Source: Pelagophyceae sp. CCMP2097 (lineage: Eukaryota > Sar > Pelagophyceae). From it: a stretch of DNA of 54,969 nucleotides. Below the pieces are notes generated by a model. That model was not told the DNA's origin. It saw nothing but the letters and a program-made list of their open reading frames with translations, and did not search any database. The stretch spans positions 60,011-114,979 of the forward strand of contig MU657228.1 in assembly GCA_026770575.1 (NCBI GenBank). The letters run 5' to 3'. The first letter of the stretch is position 1. Every line of letters starts with the position of its first letter. Of this stretch, positions 9,195 through 20,247 are shown piece after piece. Both the position numbers and the translations under genes were made by a program.

Positions 9195-9499
9195 GGTCTA
9201 TCGGGTCGACAGGGACTGCTTGAGCTTCTGGAAGAAGGCCTTCTCGGAAAACATCAACAAAAAATCATAGAGAGAGGCTCGCCCAGCCGGCCGTTGCAGT
9301 TGAAAGCTTTGCATTCAAAATGAAAGTGTCCGCGCCGATTCAGAAACGGGCGGCGCTTCCTCGAACGAGGGCCAGCGAGCGTGCGGCGACGCCCCCTCGT
9401 CGGCGCCAGGCATGGCTTTCGCCCTGGTCTCCCCATCCTCCCCATCCGAGGAGAGCTCTTCGAATCCATGCATTACTGGCCGCGCGGATCGCCCCGACG
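9195..9499. other. Intergenic, no gene seen
   Basis: About 300 bp lie between the RPC2 stop and the start of the small secreted gene, both on the minus strand. It should hold the RPC2 3' end and the promoter of the secreted gene. No motif was recognised. Confidence 0.5.
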
Positions 9500-12400
9500 G
9501 CCTACTTGTCCTCGAGCTTGAGCCTGGGCGCGACGTTCATCGACTGCAGCTCCTGGAAGAGGAGCTTGCAGGCGTACCTGCGGAGCGGCGTGGGGTCCGA
9601 ATGGATGCGGCCAATCTAGCGGGATGCAGCCAATGGGACGCACGGAATTTGGATGCAGGCCATATGTTCGTTCGTCCTACAGTTCTGGCACCAAGACGTC
9701 GAGTGGCCCCCGCGGCCGCTCTCGTCCGTGTCCTGCAAAGTGGAGTAGCCCAGCAAGCCGCAGTGCTCGCAAACGTGCACGGTGAACTGATCTGAAGAAA
9801 TCATCAACCGCTCCGTCAGCAGATTCGCAGCCCCGTACGCAATCAAGCAGTCGCGCTCCATCTCGCCGAGCCGCAAACCGCCGTCGCGCGATCGGCCCTC
9901 CGTTGGCTGCCGAGTGAGCTGAGCGCGCGGGCCGCGCGCGCGAGCGTGCATCTTGTCTAAAACCATGTGCTTCAACTTTTGGTAAAACACGGGGCCCATG
10001 AAGATATAAGTCAGCAAAGGCGCCCCGCTGATGCCGCTGTAGAGCAGGTCCTTGCCCACGTAGGAGTAGCCGTAATGCAATAAGGCCTTTGAAGCAATGT
10101 GCACGCGGTCCGCGGACCCAAAGGGCTCGCCGAACGCCGTGCACCGCGCCTGCCGGCCCTGGAACACGCCCGCCTTGCCCACGACGAGCTCGATGATCTT
10201 GCCCACCTAGAACGGCGGGGGTCTTTTCCATCGGCAACGAAGGGATGATGGAAAAGGGACACTGCCTTTGCGCCGTCATGCGCGAGGGGAAGCCGTGCGG
10301 GTTCATGATCAGGTCCGGGCAGATACCGGCGTCGCTAAAAGGCATGTCCTCCTGCGGGACGATGGCGCCGACGACGCCTTTTTGGCCGTGGCGCGAAGCG
10401 AATTTATCGCCAACCTCTGGCCGCCGGACCCTAGCGCCATCGTCGTCTGTTCGGTCGCAGAGGGCTGCATATCACTGAATAGAGAGGCTCGGAGCATCAT
10501 CCGGCGCATCCGTGCGAGCGCCCCAACGCCCATCCACGCACTGGCGCACGATGACCTTGACGAGGAACTGGTCGACGTCGTTGGCCGTGAGCAGGACGCG
10601 GTCGACGTATGCCGGACAAGGCGACTTGTACGAAATCGGTTGGCCTTTGTATTCGACCTACAAACCCGTGTACGAAAGGCACTCTAAAGCGACAGTAAGC
10701 ACCACGCAGGGGCGGTCTTCCCTCCGGCGTGCATCTCGCCTCGAGACGTGCCGTTGGCGACTCTGGAGTCGATCATTCTTTTCCAATCGGCGCTGCTGCC
10801 TTACCGCGGGCTTGGCCTTGGTGCCGCCGCGCCCCGTGGCGGGCTTGTTGCCTCCCGCGGCCATGGCGGCGGCGGTATCGTCGGCCTTTGGGACCTCTTT
10901 GTTGATCATGATGGACTGATCCTCCAATTTCTCGCCGACTCTACAAATGCCATCCAGATCCAAAGCCACGAATCGCCTAGGGTCAAAGGTCGAGGTCTAT
11001 CGTCGGGAGAGCCCGGAGCGCGCCCTCGGCCGGAGAGCGCCGTCGAGGTTCCTTGGAGCGCCCGGAAGCCGGACAAGGGGAAAACCCGGGAAAGGGCCTC
11101 TCGGCGGTTCGTTTTTTGGGCGTCAAGGTGGCGCCGCATCGCGCTTGTAGCGCGCGTCCTCGACGCCGCCGTGGAACGAGTCGGCGGGCGGCGGGCCCGT
11201 GGTCCGGTCCGACCTAGACCATGATGAACGCTTTGGGTGACCCATATTCCGGCTTTTCCAAACGTCGCCGCGCGGGTGCCTTGCGTGCCGTTGGCGTAGC
11301 GCCGGATCGAGGCCTGGTGCTTCTTGTGCACCATGCACCGCATGAAGCCGCCTGCGGTGGGCGAAGCCTCGAAAGGCCTCTCTTTAAAAAGAGAGGCAAG
11401 ACGCCGGTCCCAAAAAGGCAAGACGCCGGTCCCAAAAAAGGCAAGACGCCGGTCCCAAACGGTCCAGCGAGGCTCTGTTCATGACGATGGCGTCCTCGAT
11501 GTCGTAGCCCGAGTAGGACATGACCGCGAGCGTGGCGTTGCAGCCGCCGGGCAAGTCGTCAAAGGAAACGAGGTCCAAGACGCGGCTCTTGACCATTGGC
11601 TTCTGGGGATACACCAACGAATAAAGCAGGCCGTCCATCCGCTCGTACTGGTTCGTCGCAATGGCGCCCATGGCCTGCTTGCCCATGGCGCACTGGTACG
11701 TGTTTCGGGGCGACTGGTTGTGGTGGGGAAACGCCACAAGTCCAGAGACCACACCCAAAACCGTCACCGGGTCGATCTCCACGTGCGTGTGCTCCGGAGT
11801 GAGCAAAGTCTCGTCTAACGCGACGAGGCAGTTGTTCGACTCGTTGACGTCGACGTATTCCACCACGCCGGATTTTAACAGGGCGGTGAGAGGCATCCTC
11901 CCCGTGGCCACCAAGTCGACCAGGCCGGTGACGAGTCGGGAAACGCCATTCGGCGCGATGGCCAGCGGCCGGCAGACGCGGCCGCCGTCGCAGGCCACGT
12001 AAACGGCGCGCTCCGTCGGGTGCGTGTAGACTGAAACGAACTCTGGAATCTTGGATTGCCTCCGTAACGATCTCAAAGCCGCGCTCAGCTTCAAAGGCCT
12101 TTTACAGGCCCCGATGACCAGGCCGTTCAAAAACACCAAGTGGTACGAGTTCAGGTCGCCGGCGCCGAGGTGGCCGAGCTGCTCAACTCCCAAGTCGAAA
12201 CAGAGCTCCTTGATGGGCTCTTGGTCCGCATCCGTCGTCACCTAGACGTTTGACTCGAGCAACTTTGTCGAACAAGTTTCTCGAGCAAGTTTCAAAGTGC
12301 TCGAAACTCTTGGACGCGTCGCGCAGACGCCGCCTCGCACGTGCGCGAGCAGCGCGAGGTTCTTGACCAGACCGCACGTCTCTCCTTCGGGTGTGTCTGC

Positions 12401-14261
12401 GGGACAAAGCATCCCCCACTGCGACGGCTGCAGCGCGCGCGGGCCCGAAGTCTTTCTCGTCTTCTCGAACTGCGAGTTGACGCGCGTCATCATGCCCACC
12501 TAGCGCAGGCGTGGTCCTTTGAAAGTGGAAAAGCGTCGATTCAAAGGCGCACGCAACTGTTTCCCCGTCGATTCAAAGGCGCACCGCGGACATGTACGAG
12601 AGTCGCGAGAGGATCTGCGTCACGCCGGCGCGGTCCATCTTGAACCTTTTCAGGACCCAATTCCCACTGGAAATGGCGTGGACGAATCCTTGGGTGATGG
12701 TGTCGGTTCGCCAGACTGTCGATTTTACGATATCAAAGACAGTGGTCCTATTCTGCTTCTGCAGCACCAAGTCTGCGCTGCGCTTGAGGTCGGCGTTGAA
12801 GCGTTTGAACAAATCCTCGAATAAGAGGGACAAGAGCTGGCCCGCCAGCTCCAAACGCTTGTTGCCGTAGTAGTCCTTGTCGTCCAACAGAGACCGGTCG
12901 ATGAACGCGGCCAGGACCTTCCTCGTCACGTAGCCGATGAAAACTCTCTTGGCGACAAAGTCGTAGTCTACCACGGGCACGTGCGACAAAACGACGCCCG
13001 CCAAGACTTCGCGAGCCTCGTCCTCGGCCGAAGCCGGTCGCCGCGCTTGCGAATACACATTAGAAGAAGACTCGTTGGCCTAGAAGGGCCGTCGTCGAGG
13101 GTCCAAGTCGCCGCTTGGCAAGCGCACCTTTTGCTTCTCGCGGATGGCGGCGCCGATGTATTCTAAGGCTTGCTTCTGCGTGCGGACGTGCGACGCGGCC
13201 GGCTCTTCAAACGAGAGGATGAAGAGGTCCATGATCTTCTTGTTGCCGTGGCCGACGAGCTCGGCAATCTCCTGGTCCGATTCCATGCCCATGGCCTTGA
13301 GCAAAATGACGATGGGCAATTCATCCCCAAGAGTGTTGTGCTTCATGTAGACGCGCGGCCCCCGCGGCGTCTGCTTGGCATAAATGGAACACCGAGACTT
13401 GCGCTCGTGCGTCGAAGACGTAATCGCCGCGCAGACGTGGCCCTAAGGAGCGGGGATCTTCGTGGAGGATCTTATGGAGAAGGCGTCGGACCCAAAGTGT
13501 ACGCCTCTTTCAACCCCGCCTGCTTGTACCTTGATGTCCGTCTCGATGATGACGCGATTCTTGCTCAGCTGCTCCTGCATCAGGACGACCTTTTCCTGGC
13601 CCTTGACGACAAAGTAACCGCCGGGATCCAAGGAGCACTCCTTTAGAGACTCCAACTCGGCCTTGGTCTTGTCCCGTAAAACGCATTTCGAAGACCGCAG
13701 CATGATCGGGATGCGCCCGATGACCACGTCCTTCGTCGTCACCACCTGCATGCCGCGGCGGTACCTAAAGCGGGCGTTTCAAAAAGAGAGTTGGCTTCCA
13801 AGAGGCCCGTACAAGGTCCGTTTTGTATACAGAGGCCCGTACAAGGTCCGTTTTGACGTATAGGGACCGTAGAGGGTCCGCATAATCGTTTGCAAAGGCG
13901 CGGCCGCTCACCGGACGTCGACCATGATGGGCGCACTGTACGTCGAGTCTCGTAAACGGCATTCCATCGGCGTCGCGACGTTGGAAGTGAAGGCATCCTC
14001 GTCGATCGTCGGCGTGCCGACGTTGACGTCGGTGTACTCCAAGAAGAAGTTTGGGTCGACTTCACTGCGTACAGTCTTGTTCAAAGAGGCGCCCACCACC
14101 TTTTTGATGTCGTGATTGACAAAGAAATCGAAAGACGCGATATGCTGCCGCATCAGGCCGCGCAGCTGCAAAAAATGCGGCAGCAGGCGGTACTTCTTCT
14201 CCTCGCGAACAGCGTCGCAGTCTTCTATGACTCGTTCATCGAGGCGGTCCTCCATGGTCAA
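9500..14261 (-). CDS. RPC2: RNA polymerase III second-largest subunit, spliced
   Basis: Catalytic beta-like subunit of RNA polymerase III, which makes tRNAs, 5S rRNA and U6. Exons read in order from [20 protein letters not shown] (start 14261), [98 protein letters not shown] and the invariant [20 protein letters not shown], through [15 protein letters not shown] and [20 protein letters not shown], to a zinc ribbon ([13 protein letters not shown]) and the end [20 protein letters not shown]. The N-terminus and the ending match the Pol III paralogue rather than RPB2 or RPA2. About a dozen exons are needed. Several introns carry tandem duplications, listed separately. The stop is at 9500-9502. 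Confidence 0.93.
11352..11460 (-). repeat. RPC2 intron with three 21-23-bp tandem copies
   Basis: The 109-bp intron starts C|GTTTGG at 11460 and ends CGCAG|GC at 11352, joining ASLDR to GFMRCMVHK. From the donor onward it is three consecutive copies of GTTTGGGACCGGCGTCTTGC or near copies (11440-11460, 11417-11439, 11395-11416). A perfect 10-bp hairpin (GCCTCTCTTT and its complement) follows. Confidence 0.85.
12242..12340 (-). repeat. RPC2 intron with three 13-bp tandem copies
   Basis: A 99-bp intron (GTGCGAGG to GTCTAG) joins LLAH to VTTDADQEP. Its distal half has three contiguous 13-bp units on the minus strand, GAAACTTGCTCGA, GAAACTTGTTCGA and CAAAGTTGCTCGA (12281-12293, 12268-12280, 12255-12267). 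Confidence 0.8.
12500..12584 (-). repeat. RPC2 intron whose 5' end is duplicated
   Basis: An 85-bp intron (GTGCGC to GCTAG) joins SYMSA to VGMMTRVN. The first 19 bases, GTGCGCCTTTGAATCGACG, recur exactly after 13 bp (12566-12584 and 12534-12552), so the copied unit begins exactly at the 5' splice site. Confidence 0.85.
13765..13911 (-). repeat. First RPC2 intron with 30-bp tandem copies
   Basis: A 147-bp intron (GTGAGC to TTTAG) joins IMVDVR to YRRGMQVV. Two identical 25-bp copies with period 30 lie at 13801-13825 and 13831-13855. A third diverged copy (CGGACC..TACGG..CC..TATACGTC) lies next to them at about 13856-13883. Confidence 0.85.
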
Positions 14262-14589
14262 CGACCAGAGTCAAATCCGAGTCTCGGAAACGGCGCCTGG
14301 CTCGCCGAGCGGTCGAGCGCCAAAGGCAAAGGCCCGGCACGCCCCCCCGCTGGACGGTGGTCGAGAAGGTGGACGCGCAGCGACGCAGCGACGCCGCGAG
14401 CCGCGCGCAAAGCAACCTTCTTTATGGCGATCGAAACACAAAGTTAGATCTATCGCAGAAACGAGGTGACCTCTCCGCGGCTACCGTAGTGACTAGCCTA
14501 GTAAGCTCGACGACTCCGTGGCCTCGCTATACGCGCGAGCGTGGCCCAGCTTGGTGGCGACCCCCGCGCGGTGCCGGACGCAGGCGTCG
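14262..14589. other. Divergent intergenic region
   Basis: 328 bp lie between the head-to-head RPC2 and release-factor genes and must hold both promoters. No element was recognised. Confidence 0.5.
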
Positions 14590-16121
14590 ATGGCGCACCG
14601 CCTCTTTCTCGCGCTGCGGCGCACCGCGCTGGCGCCGCCGGCCCGCGGCGCACGGCGGACGTTCGCGGCGGCGCCCCAAGCGGAGTCGCTCGGCGTCGCG
14701 CTGTCGAAACGCTTGGATGTGATGCGTGCACGGCAGGAAGATCTGTGCAAGCTGAGCGCAGAAGGCGCGTTCGTCGCCTCGGATGCGCGCCAGCTCTCGC
14801 GTCGACGCCGGTCTAGGCGTGCTCCTGGGCGCGCGCGAGGGCCGCGAGCTGCAGCAGCTGACGCGCGCGTTGGAGTTGGACGACGAGCTGCAGGCGGCTC
14901 GCTCAGAAGCCGCGGACCTGCACGAGTTGACTCAGGACGCTGAAATGCGAGAAGAAGCCTTACTAGAGCTCGACGACGTCGAGCCCAGGATCGTCGAGCT
15001 CCAGGACGGCCTCATCACCGTGCGAAACGAGGCGGGGACCACCGACCGACCGATGGAGACGCCACGATGGTAGAAGCAAAACCGCGTAGGCGCTGCTGCC
15101 GAAAGATGAAGTCGACTCGGCAAACGCGCTCATCGAGGTCCGCGCGGCCGCCGGCGGCGACGTGCGTACAGCGGTGACGTTGGCCCGAGAGGAGCACTCT
15201 TGGAAGCGTTTTGGGACGATGTAGGAAGCTTTGCCATAGAAACCCTGTATCCTGATAGGAAGCGTCGAGCTTTGCGATGGAGGTCTTCGACATGTACAAG
15301 AAGTACGCCGCCGTCAAGGGCTGGAGATACGAGTTGTTCAACATTTCGAAAACCGAGTACGGCGGGCTGAAGGAGGCCTTTGCTCTCATCACGGGAGACG
15401 GGTCTTACGCGGAATTAAAGTTCGAGTCTGGAGTCCACCGCGTGCAAAGAGTCCCCGCCAACGACTCGCGCATCCAGACGAGCACGTGCACGGTTGTCGT
15501 CTTGCCCCAGCTTGATGATCACGGAGACGGCAAATTTATCTTGGACGAAGGCGATTTAAAGATCGACGTCTACCGAGCGTCCGGCGCCGGCGGCCAGCAC
15601 GTCAACACGACGAACTCGGCCGTCCGCATCACGCATCTGCCCACGGGGATCATCGTCGCAAATCAGGACGTGAGTCTTTGGACTTGTCGCCAGGCCTCGA
15701 CGCCGCCGCTTCGTAGGAACGTTCGCAGCACATGAACAAGGCCAAGGCGATGAAGCTGCTCGCGGCGCGCATCGTCGGCGAGAAGATGGTAAGGCGGGCC
15801 TCTGGTGGGCATTTGCTGAGTCGTGTGTAGGCGAAAGAGCAGCGCGAGCGTTCGTCCAAGCGCAGCGAGCTCGCCGGCACGGGCGACCGCAGCGAGCGCA
15901 TCCGGACGTACAACTTCAAGGACGACCGGGTGGTGGACCACCGCGTGAACTATTTGGCGAACAGCGTCCAAGGCGTCCTCGACGGTCTGATGCTCGGCGA
16001 GTTCACCGACAAGCTATTACTATGGCAGCGAGACGCGCAGCTCGAGGCGCTGAACCGCGAAGGCGACGACGCCGCGAAAGAGGCGGCGAAAGAAGCGGCG
16101 AAAGCGGCGAAAAAAAAGTAA
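14590..16121 (+). CDS. Organellar peptide chain release factor 1
   Basis: Class I release factor of the bacterial RF1 type, hydrolysing peptidyl-tRNA at stop codons in an organelle. The N-terminus ([25 protein letters not shown]) is Arg/Ala rich with no acidic residue, as in mitochondrial presequences; a plastid destination is not excluded. Helical domain 1 follows ([20 protein letters not shown]), then [19 protein letters not shown] and [20 protein letters not shown]. The catalytic GGQ is in [20 protein letters not shown] near 15580-15640. The C-terminus is LKLLLWQ-like with a Lys/Ala tail ([12 protein letters not shown]). Introns are tiny: 15670-15716 (47 bp, GTGAGT to CGTAG) and 15789-15830 (42 bp, GTAAGG to TGTAG) are clear, with three or so more upstream. 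Length and order match the family. Confidence 0.88.
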
Positions 16122-16321
16122 AGACGTTTGTCCAAAGAAGCCCCTACCCTGTCGCAGTAGACCCCGACCCTCTCCCCTCGACCGGGATGCCACCTCCGTG
16201 CTTGCCCAGATGGCTGGCTCACGGCGCGTCTGTCAGGAACTTGAGTCACTGTGACAGTCACGATCCTGGCAGTGGCAAGCCTCTCCTCGACGATCGCTAT
16301 TATTCAGCGACTGGTCGCGCG

Positions 16322-18881
16322 ATGAAGGTTGGCGCCCGCGGGCTGCCCGGGCGGCGGTGCGCTGCCTCGTCGGCGCGGCGCTTTGCGGGCCTCCCGGCGA
16401 GGCCACTGCCCGGGCAGAGGGCGTGGGTCGCTTCCCGGCGCATGGCCGGCGGCGCCGCGGGTCCGGACGGCCTCCGCGACGCGGTGCCGGCGCCGCCGGA
16501 GACGCCCCGCGACGCGGCGGCGCCGGCACCGCCGGAGATGCCCCTGGACGTTGCGGCAGCTGCGCTTGCAAGGTCGCCAAAGGGCATCAACCGGCGAATC
16601 TTAAACGCGCACACCACCAACGCAGTCCTCAGGGTCTTTGAAACCGATACTTTCGACTCTGTAAACGTCGCCACCGCGCTGCACCGCGTCGGCGTTCTCG
16701 GCAAGACGTTTGACGCGTCCTCGACGCCGGCGCTCGACCGCCTCATCAAACGCGCAACAAAGAGCGTGGTGGCCGATGCGTGGGACGCGCGTTTGATTGC
16801 AAACGCCACCTGGGGCCTGGCCAAGCTGGGCCGGGGCGACTCTGCCGCGTTCTTTTCAAACGTCGCAAAAGCGGCTGACGTGTCGACGTTTAGCGCGGAG
16901 GACTTGGGGAAGACAGCGTGGGCCTTTGCAACCTTGGCAAAGTTCGGAACGTTCAGAGACGACGGCTTTTTCTTCAAAGCCGTCGTGGCCGAGGCCTCTT
17001 CAAGGGTATCAGATTTTGAGACGCCGGACCTTACGAACGTCGTCTGGGCCTGTTCCACGGCCGGCGTCGAGGCGCCTTTGCTTTACGCGGCTCTGGCAGA
17101 CGAGGCGCCCAAGACTTTAGCTTCGTTGAAGCCGCGCGAGTGGACGCCTTTGTTATGGTCCTTTGCGTCTGCGGGTTTCACGGCGCCGGAGGTCTTCCGG
17201 ACCGCGGAGCATTTGATTTGCGGAGTGGTCGATGATTTAAAACCCCACGAGCTGACGAACATCGTCTGGGCTTATGCCAAGCTCGGCTTGAAGGCGCCGA
17301 CGTTGTTCGACGCCGCCGCGACGGCAACGTGGCACAAAGTGGATCGTTTTAATGCGCAAGACATCGCCACCGCCGTCTGGGCGCGAGAAAGCCGCGTCAA
17401 AGCAGCGGGGTTTTGAGAGGCTCTGCTGCGGGCGGGGTCACCCTCGTCGCTAGGTACTCGACTGCGGGTTTGGACGCGCCGCTCCTCTACAAGGCTCTGG
17501 CGCACGAGGCGTCGAAAAAGATTGCAAGGTTCGACTCTGTGCAACTCGCCTTTGAGGTTGGACTCTGTGCAACTCGCCTTAAGGTTCGACTCTGTGCAAC
17601 TCGCCACCACCGTCTGGGCCTTTGCCGCCGCGAAGACGCGCGCGGACGAACTCCTCCGCGCCGTTGTTGCGGCGTCCAAGGTGGAAGACCCGGTGCCTTT
17701 GGATTCCACCTTATAATCGCACCGCCAGATTCCACCTTTTCATCGCACCGGGTTTCTAGGTCGCCCTCGTCGCCCCGGACAAAGTTGGCTCTTTCACTCC
17801 AAAGCAGCTGACCAACACGGCGTGGGCCTTTGCGAGCGTTCGATACGCGGCGCCTGAGCTCTTCCGAGCGATCGCTTCCGAGGCGCGGAAGAAGATGGGC
17901 GAATTCGACGCTCCCGGCCTGGCCATTTTGTCGTGGGCCTTTGCGGTGGCCGGGTTCGACGAGGAAGAGCTCTTCGCGGAGATTGCGGCAGAGGCCGACA
18001 TTGTCTTCGACCAAGGGGGGTTCCCTGCATTGAACTTGTCACAGCTGCACATGGTGCATTTGCACCTCCGCCTCGCCCTGCCGAGACATGCTCTCACTCG
18101 ACTGTTGAACCAGCACGCAAGTGCGCTGAAAACGGCGTATCAAAGACACGGCCGCCAGTCGGGCCACATGCAGCAACAGGTCTCTGCAGCTCTGGAAAGA
18201 ATCGGCTGGAAGCACGAATACGAGCATACCACGCCAGAGGGCCTCTCTCTGGACATGGCGCAGCCGGAGTCTAAGTTGGCGGTGGAGTTCGACGGGCCGG
18301 CGCATTACTTGTACAGGGTGGACGCGCATTCTTCGGCGCGATTCTACGACGGCAAATCCTTCGCCAAAAACCTCGCGCTCAGGAGGTCAACGAGGCGGCG
18401 TTTCGGCAAGCGCGGAATCAGGCTTGAATCAGGCAGAGTTCGAAAGTCCCATCCGGCTCGATGCGGTCCAGAGACCCGCGAGGTGCTTGAGCGTAGGCAC
18501 GGCTGGCGCGTCGTCAGAGTCGCGTACTTCAAGTGGAGAAAGCTCCGCACCGACGCCCAGCGCGACGACTACTTGCGCCGAAGAGTCTCCCACCTCCGGT
18601 CGGCGTCGTCGGAGGAAGCGGCGGCGTGGAAGATGGCCGAAGCGGCGTTGAGCAGCGAGGACGAGGAGGACGACGCCGAAGCTCGCTCGGAACAGCAAAG
18701 ACTCGACAACGACGTGCCGGAGGACTACTCGGCATTGGCCGAGATCGACGTCCGCGACCTGGCGCTGCGGCGAAACGTCGACGAATGCGGGGCCGTCGCC
18801 GACGTCGTGCAAAGGCTCCGAGCCTCCGACGACCTCGCAAGCGGCATGGCAGCCGTGCGCCAGCTGCACGCGCGACATTAA
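16322..18881 (+). CDS. OPR-repeat protein with C-terminal RAP domain
   Basis: Probable organellar RNA-binding factor. Residues from about 75 onward form degenerate 36-38-residue helical repeats of the octotricopeptide type (LTNVVWACSTAGVEAPLLYA, LTNIVWAYAKLGLKAPTLFD, LTNTAWAFASVRYAAPELFR, each followed by a basic turn). The C-terminus is a RAP domain (AQPESKLAVEFDGPAHYLYR, then LERRHGWRVVRVAYFKWRKL), a nuclease-like fold found in organellar RNA factors, followed by an acidic tail. The N-terminus (MKVGARGLPGRRCAASSARR) could be an organelle presequence. Three introns are inferred: 17383-17453 (GC donor, CTAG acceptor), 17529-17583 (55 bp) and 17681-17759 (79 bp). Each is required to keep repeats in frame. 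The RNA target is unknown. Confidence 0.85.
17529..17583 (+). repeat. 55-bp intron made of two copies of adjoining exon
   Basis: The sequence GTTCGACTCTGTGCAACTCG plus CC occurs three times: 17529-17550, 17557-17578 (one mismatch) and 17584-17605. Each is preceded by AG (CAAG, TTGAG, TTAAG). Removing the first two copies as a GT-AG intron restores KKIARFDSVQLATTVWAFA. Leaving them in shifts the frame, since 55 is not a multiple of 3. The third copy is the exon itself. Confidence 0.85.
17681..17759 (+). repeat. OPR-RAP intron with 26-bp tandem duplication
   Basis: A 79-bp intron (AAG|GTGGAAG to TTTCTAG|GTC) joins AASK to VALVAPDKVG. GATTCCACCTTATAATCGCA plus CCG at 17702-17724 recurs at 17728-17750 with two mismatches. 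Confidence 0.8.
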
Positions 18882-19265
18882 CTCTGTGGAAAAGTCGCCT
18901 CGCGAGGGCAAGGGCGTGTATAGACCCGTCCGGTGTGCCTTGGAAAAGGGTGCCTTGCCAGAGGTGGGTGTCTTGCCGGCGAGGGCATGATTCACAGACG
19001 CGCTGATACAGCGTACGACGGCGCGGCGGTGGCGCGCCCCACAACGCTCGCAACGTCGACGCACGCATGCCCGACAAAGAAGACATACAATGGCCGCGAT
19101 GATTGCCGCAAAGAACAAAATAAAGTGTCCTCGCGACTCTGGTGAAAGTTCCAAGAGAGGGCCGCACTCCGAATCAAATCTGATAGCCGGTGCTCAATAA
19201 GTTCTTCGGCATTGAATCGGCAACCGGTGCACCGGTGAACTCAGAACTTCTCGCGCTCGATCACG
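18882..19265. other. Intergenic, no gene seen
   Basis: 384 bp between two genes on the plus strand. Short frames have no support. A direct repeat of GTGCCTTG-like sequence near 18935-18960 is the only structure noted. Confidence 0.5.
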
Positions 19266-20083
19266 ATGGGCCCGCGCGCCACGACGCCCGTGTTGGCGAC
19301 GCGCGTCGACGACGACGCCTTGTACGAGTCGAACGCGGAGACGCCGGTGGCCGTTGCCGTCGACGATGTTGGATCCGACGAGCAGCTTGCCTACCAATTG
19401 CAAGCCGAAGAGGACCGCCTAGCCTACTCCACCCCCGCGGCGGCGCCACTTCGGGCCCAGCGCGCCGACGCCGCCCACATCTTCCTCGTCCCGCCGCCGG
19501 GAGATGTCATCCTCGTGGAGAGCTACTACGGTAAGCGCTCTGTGCCAGAACGCCATGTTCGCCAACCCGCCGCGACGCGCCGCCGCAGGCCCAAAGTCGG
19601 CGCTGGCGTCGCTCCTCCTCTTCTGCATCTTCCCGCCTTGCGCGCTCGTGCCATGTAAGTCGGGTGAAGGACGTGGCTTTCGCAGTCGCAATGGCAGTAT
19701 GACAGAGCGGCCCTTTCGGCGTCGCGCGCTTACAACTCGTTTAGGCCTGACGCCGTGCGACTCGCAGACGGCGGTGGTGCTGGCGCCCGCGCGCGTGGCC
19801 TCTGGGACGCGGCGTAGGAGGCAACTATTTGTCCGCGTACGTTTCCAGCGTCTATTCGAGCCGGGGGTGGACGCTGACCGGCACCTCACACCGACGACGG
19901 GTGATTGCGCGCCGTCGACGGGCGTCCCGCCGTTGCAAAGGCGCCGTTCAACCGCCGCGCAAGGTCCCTCCAAACGCCCGCGCCGGCGACATGCTGCAGA
20001 CGACGTCGCCCGATGGAGCGCGCCTCAACTTCGTCGTGCCGCCGCGGACAGCCCCCGGCGACCAAATCACCCTCTCCTTCTGA
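19266..20083 (+). CDS. Small membrane protein with PPG/PGD C-terminal module
   Basis: Function unknown. Residues 1-75 are acidic and contain DEQLAYQLQAEEDRLAY, which resembles a ubiquitin-interacting or similar helix. An intron from the GTAAGC near 19530 to CCGCAG near 19590 joins LVESYY to GPKSALASLLLFCIFPP, a hydrophobic Cys-containing segment (CALVPC) like those of small lipid-anchored or membrane proteins. A second intron starts at GTAAGTCG near 19655 and ends at TTTAG near 19746. The last exon gives VPPNARAGDMLQTTSPDG and LNFVVPPRTAPGDQITLSF, a repeated Pro-Pro...Pro-Gly-Asp pattern that I associate with many stramenopile proteins of unknown role. The splicing between 19800 and 19960 is not settled. 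It ends at 20083 and is convergent with the polycystin gene. Confidence 0.55.
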
Positions 20084-20247
20084 GGCGTCTGTACTTCTAA
20101 ATGGCCCGTTGTGAATCCCTCGGCTCCCGTGCCAGACCAGGGGGCACATACGACGCCCGCCAGGAGGCACGACCGGAGGGCAGCTCAAGGTTTGGATTAT
20201 GTACAGGGATTATGGGTTGGCAGCTCGGCCTCCGGCTTGAAAGAGCG

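Noticed and set aside
9500..14261. RPB2 (Pol II) assignment
   Set aside because: The N-terminus ([19 protein letters not shown]), the [20 protein letters not shown] context and the ending [11 protein letters not shown] fit the Pol III paralogue better.
1121..14261. Giant-virus origin for the poly(A) polymerase and polymerase genes
   Set aside because: Both are split by many introns and match cellular nuclear paralogues in motif order.
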